Shown here: positions 34,658-43,350 of the stretch, piece after piece | How the letters are laid out: every line of letters begins with the position of its first letter | Position numbering within the stretch: position 1 is the first letter of the stretch | Assembly: GCF_035984415.1 (NCBI RefSeq) | Contig: NZ_CP130720.1 | Location: forward strand, 2,294,001 to 2,358,000 | DNA from: Streptomyces sp. NBC_01296 | Lineage (GTDB): Bacteria; Actinomycetota; Actinomycetes; Streptomycetales; Streptomycetaceae | DNA: 64,000 nt | Direction: 5' to 3' | Notes under the pieces: model-generated | Database searches by the model: none | Told to the model about the DNA's origin: nothing | What the model saw: the letters and a program-made list of their open reading frames with translations, nothing else | Program-made: the position numbers and the translations under genes

Positions 34658-35454
34658 ACCTCCTCCGCCGCGGGCAGGCCGTCGGCGACACCCCGTCACT
34701 GGGCGCCGTGTACGCGGCCCTGTACAGCTCCGCCGACCCGCGCCGCGGTGTCTCCCCGGGCGAGACCGTCCAGTTCGGCCTGTCCGTCGCACCCGATCAG
34801 GGCGCCTCGCGCGGCTGCGCGTACCTGGCGGAGGAACCGCTGACCGCCGTCGGCGAGATCGTCGGCGTGCAGGGGCTGGAGTACTTCCCCCGCCAGCGCT
34901 GGTTCCGGGCCCGCGCCGACGCCGGGGAGCAGACGACGGGGGTCCTGCACCTGCGCGTCGCCGACTCGGCCACGGCACGCAGCATCCGGCCCCGGATCCT
35001 CGTCGGCATCCCGGACGCCTCGGGCCGCAAGCTCGTACGGACGGGGAAGCTCTCGGCGGAGCCCCTGCCGCTGCGGCCGGCCGCGGCCCGTGGCCTGCGG
35101 ATCGCGACGGAACCGGACCGGCCGGGCACCGTCAACGTACTCTCGGCGGCGCCGGCGGGAAGCACGGCCATCTCGGTGACACAGCCGCGGGGCGGCCGGG
35201 CGCAGCTGTCGCAGGACGGCTGGGTCACGTACGCGCCCGCCCCCGGTTTCACCGGCTACGACCGGTTCGCGTACGCGGTGGGCACGGCCGCGGGCGCCGA
35301 GCTGACCTCGCACGTGAACGTCTTCGTGGGCTCCTTGGAGCACATCCCGGGCGCCTTCCCGCAGCATCCGTCGGACAGCGCCCCGCGTCCTTGGCAATGG
35401 CCCGAACTCACCGGGGAGATGCCGTGGCCCCGCCCCGCCGCTCCGCAGAACTGA
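34654..35454 (+). CDS. Ig-like domain protein of the teichoic acid operon
   Basis: The 266-residue protein is not assigned to a characterised family. Residues 150-210 (GTVNVLS, then YAPAPGFTGYDRFAYAV) look like a bacterial Ig-like/cadherin-like repeat normally found outside the cell, yet no signal peptide or anchor is visible. Its GTG start overlaps the SGNH stop by GTGA and the glycosyltransferase gene starts 16 bp later, so it belongs to the operon. A scaffold role is possible but unproven. Confidence 0.5.
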   Translation: MNLLRRGQAVGDTPSLGAVYAALYSSADPRRGVSPGETVQFGLSVAPDQGASRGCAYLAEEPLTAVGEIVGVQGLEYFPRQRWFRARADAGEQTTGVLHLRVADSATARSIRPRILVGIPDASGRKLVRTGKLSAEPLPLRPAAARGLRIATEPDRPGTVNVLSAAPAGSTAISVTQPRGGRAQLSQDGWVTYAPAPGFTGYDRFAYAVGTAAGAELTSHVNVFVGSLEHIPGAFPQHPSDSAPRPWQWPELTGEMPWPRPAAPQN

Positions 35455-35470
35455 CGAGGATCCCGACATC

Positions 35471-37072
35471 ATGAACACCGCCGTCGTCGGCCCCACCGAC
35501 GTCAAGGACGTGACGGTCGCCGTCCGGGTCTGCAATCAGGCCGCCGCGCTCGACGCCTGCCTGGCATCCGTCTTCGTGCAGTCCATCGGTACGGAGCGAC
35601 TGGAGATCATCGGCGTCGACGACGGCTCGACCGACGAGAGCGGGTCCGTACTCGCGCGCGCGGCGCACCAGTACCCCGCCTTCGTCCGGGTGGGCCAGGT
35701 GTCGCACGGGCTGAGTCCGGCGGCCGCCCGCAACTGGGCGCTGAGCCAGGTGCGCGGACGGTACGTCATCTTCCTGGAGGCCACGGACCGGCTGGCGCCG
35801 GACGCGCTGGAGCGGATGGTCGCCGCGGCCGACGCGAACGAGGCCGACGTCGTGCTCGGCAAGCTGGAGAGCTCGGGCCGGCATGCGGTCGCGACGTCGA
35901 TGTTCCGCAAGAACCAGGCCTACACCGATGTGTACGCCTCGCGCGTCTACTGGTCGCTGACGCCGGACAAGCTGTTCCGCACCAGCCTGCTGCAGCGCCG
36001 CGGGCTGGCCTTCCCCACCGACATGGTGATCGGCGACGACCAGGCCTTCACGGCCGGCGCCTTCATCGGGGCGGACAACGTCTCGGTCGTCGGCGATGCG
36101 ACCTGCGTGGTCAAGGGCCCCTCGCCGGCGGAGCGGGTGACGCTGCCGGACCGGGTCGCCCTGGTCTCCCGGATGCTGGCGCTGATCGGCTCGCAGCTGC
36201 CGGAGGGGCCGCGCCGGGACAAGCTCCAGTCCCGCCACCTGGAGGTGGAGCTCGGCAAGGCGACCGCGGCCGCGCTGCTGTCCGCCACCGATGCGGCCGA
36301 GCGGGACCAGGCGCTGTGGGCCGCCGCCGAGGTGCTGCGCACCCAGGCGTCTGCGGGGGCGCTGGCGCTGCTGCCGCGCATGGTGGCCGTACGGTTCGCC
36401 CTGCTGGCGCAGGGCCGCTTCGCCGAGGCGCAGCGGATGGCCGCCTTCGAGGCGGACAAGGAGCGTCCGGCCGTCCGCAAGACGGTGGAGAACGGCCGGG
36501 TGTACACGACGCTGCCGTTCTTCCGCGACCCGCAGGTCGCCCTGCCGGACGAGCTGTTCGACATCACCGGTGACATGACGGTCACCCACCAGTTGGAGAA
36601 GGCCCGCTGGGACGGGCCGATGCTGCTGCTGGACGGCTTCGCGTTCTTCGAGCAGCTGTCGACGAAGGACCGCGCCACCCGGGTGGTGCTGCGCGAGCGG
36701 ACGAGCGGTGCGGTGGAGAGCTGCCCCGTCACGGCCCGCAGGGACGACGAGCTGACCAACGCCAAGGGCAGGCCCCGGGCGATGGGCCGCTTCTCCTGCC
36801 GGGTCAACCTGGCGCAGACCTCGAGCGGCTGGCCGCTCCCGCCGGGCACCTGGGACCTGCACCTCGCGGTCGGCTTCGAGGGGGTGACCCAGGAGGTGCG
36901 GCTCGGCCCGCGGCGCGCCGAGGAGCTCGACACGACGGCCCGGGTGCCGGTGCGGATCGCGGCCGCGCCCGGTACGCAGGGCCTGGAGCTGGCGGCCACC
37001 CCGTACTACACGGAGTCCGGCGGTCTCAGCATCGAGGTGGCGCAGCGGACGCCGCTGCCGCGGCACGCCTGA
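35471..37072 (+). CDS. TarS-like family 2 glycosyltransferase
   Basis: The 533-residue protein has a GT2 domain (residues 12-230; VDDGSTDES, AAARNWALS, GDDQAFTAGAF) followed by a C-terminal half resembling the linker and stalk domains of TarS/TarP. Such enzymes add GlcNAc to ribitol-phosphate teichoic acid. The metal-binding site, normally FLDADD, reads FLEATD (residues 101-106), so the DXD aspartates are partly replaced. This may weaken metal binding or reflect a different donor. It ends the operon. Confidence 0.7.
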   Translation: MNTAVVGPTDVKDVTVAVRVCNQAAALDACLASVFVQSIGTERLEIIGVDDGSTDESGSVLARAAHQYPAFVRVGQVSHGLSPAAARNWALSQVRGRYVIFLEATDRLAPDALERMVAAADANEADVVLGKLESSGRHAVATSMFRKNQAYTDVYASRVYWSLTPDKLFRTSLLQRRGLAFPTDMVIGDDQAFTAGAFIGADNVSVVGDATCVVKGPSPAERVTLPDRVALVSRMLALIGSQLPEGPRRDKLQSRHLEVELGKATAAALLSATDAAERDQALWAAAEVLRTQASAGALALLPRMVAVRFALLAQGRFAEAQRMAAFEADKERPAVRKTVENGRVYTTLPFFRDPQVALPDELFDITGDMTVTHQLEKARWDGPMLLLDGFAFFEQLSTKDRATRVVLRERTSGAVESCPVTARRDDELTNAKGRPRAMGRFSCRVNLAQTSSGWPLPPGTWDLHLAVGFEGVTQEVRLGPRRAEELDTTARVPVRIAAAPGTQGLELAATPYYTESGGLSIEVAQRTPLPRHA

Positions 37073-37136
37073 CGGCCGGGCCGCGGGACGGCCGGGCCGC
37101 TCGTCGCGGCCCGCCCGCCCGGCACGGCCGTGAGCC

Positions 37137-38297
37137 TCAGGCGGCGTCCCAGGGGCCGAAGGCCAGCCCCTGCTGGGTGGTGTCCTGACGGGTGCAGATC
37201 AGTGCGCCGTCCGCGTCGAAGGCGGCCACGACGATGCGGCCCGTCGCGTCGACCGCCACCTGGGGCGCCTGCGCGCCGTGCCCGCCGAGGGAGGCCCACC
37301 AGGTGCCGTAGCCCTCGTTCTCGGTGACGTAGGCGGTGAGTTCGACGTCGCCCTCGGCTCCGGTCTGCGCGAGCACCGTGCAGTCGTAGCCGCCGATGAC
37401 GGCCCGGACCACGCCCGGTGCGCCCGTGCCGCCGGCACCGCCGAGGGCCATCAGACCGCCGCCCTGCGCGCCCTGCTGCCCGGCCCGCCAGGCGACCAGC
37501 GAACCGTCGCCCGGGTAGCGCCAGAAGTACGTCACCCTGCGCGGGCCCGTCTCGCACAGGACCGGGGTGCCGGGGACGACCGGCGTGGGGATGCGGTCGG
37601 CGAGCTGGAAACGGCCCTGGCCGACACCCACCCAGCGGTCGGCTCCGGCCCGGCCGAGGGCGAGCATCTCGAGCGGCCCTCCCGCCGACATGAGCGGGGC
37701 CACGTCGCCCGCGTACGGCTCCGGCGCCACCTGCTTCCAGCCACCCCACGCGCCCTCGGCGTTGCGGCTGCGCCGCAGGACGCCGCCGTGGCGCAGGGAG
37801 ACGAGGACGTGCGTGGAGCCCGAGCGCTGGTTGACGGCGATGCGCGGCGGGCCGGCCAGCCGTTCGTCGGCGGGGCCGCCGCGCAGGCCGGGGGTGCCGA
37901 GACTGTGCCAGTCGATCATGCCGCGGCCCGGCTGGAACTGGGTGGAGACGATGACCTCCGGCCCCTCCGAGCCGTCCTGGACGGCCCGCAGGGCGACGAA
38001 GTGCACGTACCCCTCGCGGCTCTGCGCCATCGAGACGGTGCCCAGCCAGCCCGGGACCTCGAACACGTCGGGGCCGGTCCAGCCGGCGCGGGGGGCCGCG
38101 GCCTCGGTCCAGCGCAGCAGGCCGTGCGGGGTGCACGCGTAGGCCGTCAGGCGGCCGTCGCCGCCCTTGAACAGCCAGTTTCCGGCCACCGACGGCGACC
38201 GGCGGGGACCTGGTCCCCCCGGGGCCGCATCCTGCACCGTGCGGTCGGAAGTGGCGCCCCGGCTACCGCTTTTGCCTCGGATCACGCCACTGTCCAC
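37137..38297 (-). CDS. Beta-propeller (PLL/tectonin-like) protein
   Basis: The 386-residue protein consists of repeated strands with Trp/Gly patterns (GNWLFKGGDGRL, IDWHSLGTPG, GAWGGWKQVAPE, GTWWASLGGHG), typical of lectin-like six- or seven-bladed propellers. There is no clear signal peptide; the first 35 residues are basic and low-complexity. It converges with the glycosyltransferase gene and diverges from the LCP gene. It may bind sugar on the teichoic acid; this is inferred from fold and place only. Confidence 0.55.
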   Translation of the reverse strand: MDSGVIRGKSGSRGATSDRTVQDAAPGGPGPRRSPSVAGNWLFKGGDGRLTAYACTPHGLLRWTEAAAPRAGWTGPDVFEVPGWLGTVSMAQSREGYVHFVALRAVQDGSEGPEVIVSTQFQPGRGMIDWHSLGTPGLRGGPADERLAGPPRIAVNQRSGSTHVLVSLRHGGVLRRSRNAEGAWGGWKQVAPEPYAGDVAPLMSAGGPLEMLALGRAGADRWVGVGQGRFQLADRIPTPVVPGTPVLCETGPRRVTYFWRYPGDGSLVAWRAGQQGAQGGGLMALGGAGGTGAPGVVRAVIGGYDCTVLAQTGAEGDVELTAYVTENEGYGTWWASLGGHGAQAPQVAVDATGRIVVAAFDADGALICTRQDTTQQGLAFGPWDAA

Positions 38298-38387
38298 CTT
38301 TCTGCCGAGTATGTCCTGCTCAAGCGACAGGGCTCTTCACCGGAAAGAACCAGCCACTCGAAAGTGTGTCTTATGATGCACCCCATC

Positions 38388-38393
38388 GATAAT
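38388..38393 (+). promoter_or_regulatory. Candidate -10 box of the LCP gene
   Basis: GATAAT lies 17 bp before the ATG at 38411 within the AT-rich stretch CATCGATAATAG, so the transcript would have only a short leader. The 113-bp gap is shared with the divergent propeller gene. Confidence 0.4.
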
Positions 38394-38410
38394 AGAAGGG
38401 CTCTGCCTCC

Positions 38411-39478
38411 ATGACCGACCGGCCCTCGGCCACCGCTCCCCCGTCCCGGCGCAAGCCGCGGCGCGGCGGCAGGCGACGTGTCCTGCGAATCGTGCTGCTG
38501 ACGGTGGCCGTGCTCATCCTCGCGGCCGGTGGCGCGGGCTGGTGGGCCTACAGCCATCTCAACGGCAACATCGACAGCGTCGACCTGGACCAGGCGATCG
38601 GCGACAACCGCCCGAAGAAGGTCGTCGCGGGCGCGCAGAACGTCCTCGTCCTCGGCTCCGACTCGCGCGCCGGGGCCAACGCGGACCTCGACCACGGCGA
38701 TGTGAGCGGCGCCCGCTCGGACACCGCCATGCTGGTGCACATACCCGAGGGCCGGTCCAAGGCCACCGCGGTGAGCATCCCGCGCGACACCCTGATCAGC
38801 CGGCCCGAATGCAAGGACTCCGACGGCAAGACCGTCAAGGCCGCGAACCGGGTCATGTTCAACTCGGTCTACTCGCTGGCCGGACCGGCCTGCGTGGTCA
38901 AGACCGTGGAGCAGATGTCCGGGGTCCGCGTGGACCACTTCGTCGAGGTCGACTTCGCCGGGTTCAAGGGCCTGGTGGACGCGCTCGGCGGGGTCACCGT
39001 CACCCTGGACAAGCCGATGAGCGGGGCGAAGGGCGGTCTCAAGCTCGACGCCGGCACGCACCGGCTGAACGGCACCGACTCGCTGAAGTTCGTCCGTACC
39101 CGTTACGGCTACGGCGACGGCAGCGACCTCGGGCGCATAGGCCTCCAGCAGCAGTTCATGATGGCGATGCTGTCGGAGATCAAGAAGCAGGACGCGCTGG
39201 GCAACCCGGCCAGGCTCTACAAGCTCGCCGATGCCGGCACGAAGTCGCTGACCACCGACTCCGACCTCGCCTCCCTCACCTCCCTGGCCGACTTCGCCCA
39301 GAGCATGAAGGGCGTGGACCCGGACACCATGGAGACGATCATGCTTCCGGTCGCCTACGACAAGGTGGACCCGAACCGCGTGGTCGTCGCGGAGCCGCAG
39401 GCGGGCCAGCTGTGGGAGGCCCTGCGCACCGACCAGAAGATCCCGGCGGAGGCGAAGAAGTCCCCCGCCAAGGGCTGA
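38411..39478 (+). CDS. LCP-family (LytR-CpsA-Psr) cell-wall polymer ligase
   Basis: The 355-residue protein has a basic N-terminus, one membrane helix (about residues 26-48) and an extracellular LCP domain (VLVLGSDSRAG, ARSDTAMLVHI, TAVSIPRDTLI, FVEVDFAGFKGLVDALGG, KFVRTRYG, DLGRIGLQQQFM). The Asp and Arg residues in these motifs bind the polyprenyl diphosphate and metal. LCP enzymes move teichoic acid or other polymers from the lipid carrier to peptidoglycan, the expected final step of this locus. A strong terminator follows. Confidence 0.88.
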   Translation: MTDRPSATAPPSRRKPRRGGRRRVLRIVLLTVAVLILAAGGAGWWAYSHLNGNIDSVDLDQAIGDNRPKKVVAGAQNVLVLGSDSRAGANADLDHGDVSGARSDTAMLVHIPEGRSKATAVSIPRDTLISRPECKDSDGKTVKAANRVMFNSVYSLAGPACVVKTVEQMSGVRVDHFVEVDFAGFKGLVDALGGVTVTLDKPMSGAKGGLKLDAGTHRLNGTDSLKFVRTRYGYGDGSDLGRIGLQQQFMMAMLSEIKKQDALGNPARLYKLADAGTKSLTTDSDLASLTSLADFAQSMKGVDPDTMETIMLPVAYDKVDPNRVVVAEPQAGQLWEALRTDQKIPAEAKKSPAKG

Positions 39479-39493
39479 CGGACCGGACACACG

Positions 39494-39530
39494 GAAGCCG
39501 GCCGTACGGGTGACCCGTACGGCCGGCTTC
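39494..39530. terminator. Strong terminator between the LCP gene and the permease
   Basis: GAAGCCGGCCGTACGGG and CCCGTACGGCCGGCTTC give a perfect 17-bp stem with a TGA loop, followed by CTGTTTTCC. The permease converges here, so it may serve both strands. Confidence 0.9.
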
Positions 39531-39552
39531 CTGTTTTCCTCCGCCGGAACTC

Positions 39553-41049
39553 CTAGAACTCCGCTTCGGCGCCGACCTTGCCGAGGCGGCTGTGCGAGCG
39601 TCCGTAGGCGAAGTAGACGACGATGCCGATCGCCATCCAGACGCCGAAGCGGATCCAGGTCTCGGCCGGCAGGTTGAGCATCAGCCAGAGCGAGGCCGCG
39701 ATCGACAGGATCGGGATCACCGGCACCCACGGGGTACGGAACGCCCGGTGCAGGTCGGGACGGGTCTTACGCAGGATGATCACGCCGAGGGCGACGAGCA
39801 CGAAGGCGAACAGGGTGCCGATGTTCACCAGTTCCGCGAGCTTCTCCAGGCTGGTGAAGCCCGCAATGATGGCGATGATTCCGCCGAGCAGGAGGGTCGC
39901 CCGGTAAGGGGTCCGGTACTTGGGGTGGGTGACGGAGAAGACGCGCGGCAGCAGTCCGTCACGGCTCATCGCGAAGAACACGCGGGTCTGGCCGAGCAGC
40001 AGGATCATGCATACGGTGATCAGACCGACGGCCGCCCCGAGACTGATGGCACCGGAGAAGAAGGGCTGGTTCACCGACTTGAAGGCTTCGGCCAGCGGCG
40101 CGGTCGGTGACATCTCCGTGTACTTCTGCATGCCGGTGACCACCAGCGTCACGGCGACGTAGAGCACGGTGCAGACCAGCAGCGAGCCGAGGATGCCGCG
40201 CGGCATGTCGCGCTGGGGGTTCTTGGTCTCCTCGGCGGCCGTGGCCACGACATCGAAGCCGATGAAGGCGAAGAAGATGAGGGAGGCCGCGGTGAAGATG
40301 CCCATGACACCGAAGTTGGTGGGCGCGTAGCCGAAGAGCAGCTGGACCAGTGGCGCGTGCAGGTCGCCGCCCGCCTCCTGCGGCTGGGCCGGAGGGATGA
40401 ACGGCGAGTAGTTGTCGGCCTTGATGAAGAACAGGCCCGCGATGATGACCAGCAGGACCACGGTGACCTTGATGGCGACCACGATCGCGGTGATCCGCGC
40501 CGAGAGCTTCGTCCCGGCGACCAGGATCGCGGTCAGCACCAGGATCAGCAGGAAGGCCAGCAGGTCGAAGGTTCCTCCCGCGTCCGGTCCGGCCAGCGCG
40601 GTGGGCAGGTCCCAGCCCAGGTTGGTGTGCATCAGGTGGCGCACGTAGCCGGACCAGCCGACCGCCACGACGGCGGTGCCGAGCGCGAACTCCAGCACCA
40701 GGTCCCAGCCGATGATCCAAGCGGGCAGCTCACCGATCGAGGCGTACGAGAAGGTGTACGCGGAGCCCGCCACCGGCACGGTGGACGCGAACTCGGCGTA
40801 GCAGAGCGCCGCGAGGGCGCATACGATGCCCGCCGCCACGAAGGCGAGGGCGGTGGCCGGTCCGGCGTTGTTCCGGGCCGCAATGCCCGTGAGGACGAAG
40901 ATGCCGGTGCCGATGATGACACCCACACCGAAAACCGTCAGGTCCCAGGCGGAGAGCGACTTCCGGAGCGCGTGTTCCGGCTCCTCCGTGTCACGGATGG
41001 ACTGCTCCACCGTCTTGGTGCGGAAGGGGCTGTTCATATCCCTACTCAC
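39553..41049 (-). CDS. APC-family amino acid permease (cationic amino acid transporter type)
   Basis: The 498-residue protein has about 12 membrane helices and the APC signature regions GVGVIIGTGIFVLTG near the start and FAFIGFDVVATAAEETKNP in the middle. It resembles YfnA/CAT-type permeases that import amino acids by proton coupling. GTG 41049 is chosen because GGAGG lies 7 nt upstream; ATG 41037 is a second option. The substrate is not certain. Confidence 0.85.
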   Translation of the reverse strand: MSRDMNSPFRTKTVEQSIRDTEEPEHALRKSLSAWDLTVFGVGVIIGTGIFVLTGIAARNNAGPATALAFVAAGIVCALAALCYAEFASTVPVAGSAYTFSYASIGELPAWIIGWDLVLEFALGTAVVAVGWSGYVRHLMHTNLGWDLPTALAGPDAGGTFDLLAFLLILVLTAILVAGTKLSARITAIVVAIKVTVVLLVIIAGLFFIKADNYSPFIPPAQPQEAGGDLHAPLVQLLFGYAPTNFGVMGIFTAASLIFFAFIGFDVVATAAEETKNPQRDMPRGILGSLLVCTVLYVAVTLVVTGMQKYTEMSPTAPLAEAFKSVNQPFFSGAISLGAAVGLITVCMILLLGQTRVFFAMSRDGLLPRVFSVTHPKYRTPYRATLLLGGIIAIIAGFTSLEKLAELVNIGTLFAFVLVALGVIILRKTRPDLHRAFRTPWVPVIPILSIAASLWLMLNLPAETWIRFGVWMAIGIVVYFAYGRSHSRLGKVGAEAEF

Positions 41050-41084
41050 CGACGCACCTCCGAAACGGGTGTCGACGCACGCGA

Positions 41085-41128
41085 ACGGGCCGGGAGGCCC
41101 ACCCCTCAAGGGTGATCTCCCGGCCCGT
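41085..41128 (-). terminator. Large hairpin between dxs and the permease gene
   Basis: ACGGGCCGGGAG pairs with CTCCCGGCCCGT (12 bp), enclosing a smaller hairpin ACCC/GGGT. It lies 40 nt after the dxs stop and 36 nt before the permease start, so it may end dxs transcription or form part of the permease leader. Confidence 0.6.
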
Positions 41129-41167
41129 GACGTGCAACCGCGCGGCGATCTAGTGGCCGGGACCGTC

Positions 41168-43084
41168 CTAGTCCACGGCGGCGGCCGGCTCGCTGTCGAA
41201 CCGCCCGTCCAGCTTGGCGACCAGGCCGGTGACCTGGCGGGCGATGTCCGGCGCGGTCAGCCCGATCTCGGCCATGATCTCCTTGCGGAGGGCGTGGTCG
41301 AGGAAGCGCTGCGGGATGCCGAAGTCGCGCAGCGGCACGTCGACACCCGCGTCGCGCAGCGCCTGCGCGACCGCGGAGCCCACACCGCCGGTGCGGCCGT
41401 TGTCCTCGACGGTGACGACCACGCGGTGCCGGTCCGCGAGCGGGGCCAGGGCCTCGTCCACGGGCTTGACCCAGCGGGGGTCGACGACGGTCGTGGAGAT
41501 GCCCTGCTTGTCGAGCAGGTCGGCGATCTCCAGGCACATCGGGGCGAGTGCACCGACGGATACGAGCAGTACGTCCGGACGGGTGACCTCGCGGGCCGGA
41601 GCGCGCAGGACGTCCATGCCGCCGATCCGGCCGACGGCCGGAACGGCCGGGCCGACGACGCCCTTGGAGTAGCGCACGACCGTCGGGGCGTCCTTGACCT
41701 CGACGGCCTCGCGGAGCTGGGCGCGCAGCTGCTCGGCGTCGCGCGGGGCGGCGAGCCGCAGGCCGGGTACGACCTGGAGGATGGACATGTCCCACATGCC
41801 GTTGTGGGAAGCGCCGTCGTCGCCGGTGACGCCGGCCCGGTCCAGGACGAAGGTGACCCCGCACTTGTGCAGGGCCACGTCCATCAGGACCTGGTCGAAG
41901 GCGCGGTTGAGGAAGGTCGCGTACACCGCGAAGACCGGGTGGACGCCGCCGGTGGCGAGGCCCGCCGCCGAGGTGGCGGCGTGCTGCTCGGCGATGCCGA
42001 CGTCGAAGATCCGGTCCGGGAAGGCCTCGGCGAACTTGTTGAGGCCGACCGGGTGGAGCATGGCCGCGGTGATGCCGACGATGTCCTTGCGGTCGTGGCC
42101 GAGCTTGACCATCTCGTCGGCGAAGACGGAGGTCCAGCTGGCCGCGGCGGTCTTGACCGGCAGGCCGGTGTCCGGGTGGATCACGCCGACCGCGTGGAAG
42201 CGGTCCGCCTCGTGCTCCAGGGCCGGGGTGTAGCCGCGGCCCTTCTGGGTGAGGCAGTGCACGATGACCGGGCCGCTGAAGCGCTTGGCGCGCTGCAGGG
42301 CGGACTCCAGGGCCTCGATGTCGTGGCCGTCGATGGGCCCGATGTACTTCAGGCCCAGGTCCTCGAACATGCCCTGCGGGGCGATGAAGTCCTTGAGGCC
42401 CTTCTTGGCGCCGTGCAGGGTCTCGAAGAGCGGCTTCCCGACGACCGGGGTGCGCTCCAGGAGCTCCTTGCCGCGGGCCAGGAAGCGCTCGTAGCCGTCC
42501 GTGGTGCGCAGGGTCGCCAGGTGGTTGGCGAGGCCGCCGATGGTGGGGCCGTACGAGCGCTCGTTGTCGTTGACGACGATGACCAGCGGACGGTCCTTGG
42601 CGGCGGCGATGTTGTTCAGCGCCTCCCAGGCCATGCCTCCGGTCAGCGCGCCGTCGCCGATGACGGCGGCGACGTGGTGGTCCTCCCGGCCGAGCACCTC
42701 GTTGGCCTTGGCGAGGCCATCGGCCCAGCCCAGCACGGTGGAGGCGTGGGAGTTCTCGATCACGTCGTGGTCGGACTCGGCGCGCGAGGGGTAGCCGGAG
42801 AGGCCGCCCTTGGTGCGCAGGCCGGCGAAGTCCTGGCGGCCCGTGAGCAGCTTGTGGACGTAGGCCTGGTGGCCGGTGTCGAAGAGGACCTTGTCCTTGG
42901 GCGAGTCGAAGACCCGGTGCAGAGCGATCGTCAGTTCGACCACCCCGAGGTTGGGGCCGAGGTGCCCGCCGGTCTTGGAGACGGCGTCGACGAGGAAGGA
43001 CCTGATCTCGGCGGCGAGCTGGTCGAGCTCCTCCTGGCTGAGCCGGTCCAGATCGCGCGGTCCCTTGATGCGGGTCAGCAGCAC
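41168..43084 (-). CDS. dxs: 1-deoxy-D-xylulose-5-phosphate synthase
   Basis: The 638-residue enzyme has the DXS N-terminal [17 protein letters not shown], the thiamine diphosphate site [16 protein letters not shown], the catalytic Glu region [13 protein letters not shown] and the C-terminal transketolase domain. It joins pyruvate and glyceraldehyde-3-phosphate in the first step of the MEP isoprenoid pathway. GTG 43084 follows AAGGAGG by five bases. It stands alone, not clustered with other MEP genes here. Confidence 0.95.
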   Translation of the reverse strand: MLLTRIKGPRDLDRLSQEELDQLAAEIRSFLVDAVSKTGGHLGPNLGVVELTIALHRVFDSPKDKVLFDTGHQAYVHKLLTGRQDFAGLRTKGGLSGYPSRAESDHDVIENSHASTVLGWADGLAKANEVLGREDHHVAAVIGDGALTGGMAWEALNNIAAAKDRPLVIVVNDNERSYGPTIGGLANHLATLRTTDGYERFLARGKELLERTPVVGKPLFETLHGAKKGLKDFIAPQGMFEDLGLKYIGPIDGHDIEALESALQRAKRFSGPVIVHCLTQKGRGYTPALEHEADRFHAVGVIHPDTGLPVKTAAASWTSVFADEMVKLGHDRKDIVGITAAMLHPVGLNKFAEAFPDRIFDVGIAEQHAATSAAGLATGGVHPVFAVYATFLNRAFDQVLMDVALHKCGVTFVLDRAGVTGDDGASHNGMWDMSILQVVPGLRLAAPRDAEQLRAQLREAVEVKDAPTVVRYSKGVVGPAVPAVGRIGGMDVLRAPAREVTRPDVLLVSVGALAPMCLEIADLLDKQGISTTVVDPRWVKPVDEALAPLADRHRVVVTVEDNGRTGGVGSAVAQALRDAGVDVPLRDFGIPQRFLDHALRKEIMAEIGLTAPDIARQVTGLVAKLDGRFDSEPAAAVD

Positions 43085-43286
43085 CCGTGCCTCCTTGCAG
43101 TTGCTTGCTGGTCTGTCGAGTCTAATGTTCCGTCGGCGACCGCGGTCATCGGGCTGCCGCACACGGGTCACAGCTTTGTCATGGCTGTAGACATCCCTGT
43201 GCAGTTGACCCCGATGTCACACCTCACATTCGGGCGTATACCCACACAGGCGTACGCACAGATGTACGTACGGACGCACGCACGGA

Positions 43287-43318
43287 TGCCCGGTGCCACC
43301 ACGGGGTGGCACCGGGCA
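43287..43318 (-). terminator. Terminator of the xylFGH operon
   Basis: TGCCCGGTGCCACC and GGTGGCACCGGGCA form a perfect 14-bp stem with an ACGG loop, 32 bp past xylH on its strand. Confidence 0.75.
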
Positions 43319-43350
43319 CTGTGACCGGTCTTACCGCACAGGGCGCGGTG

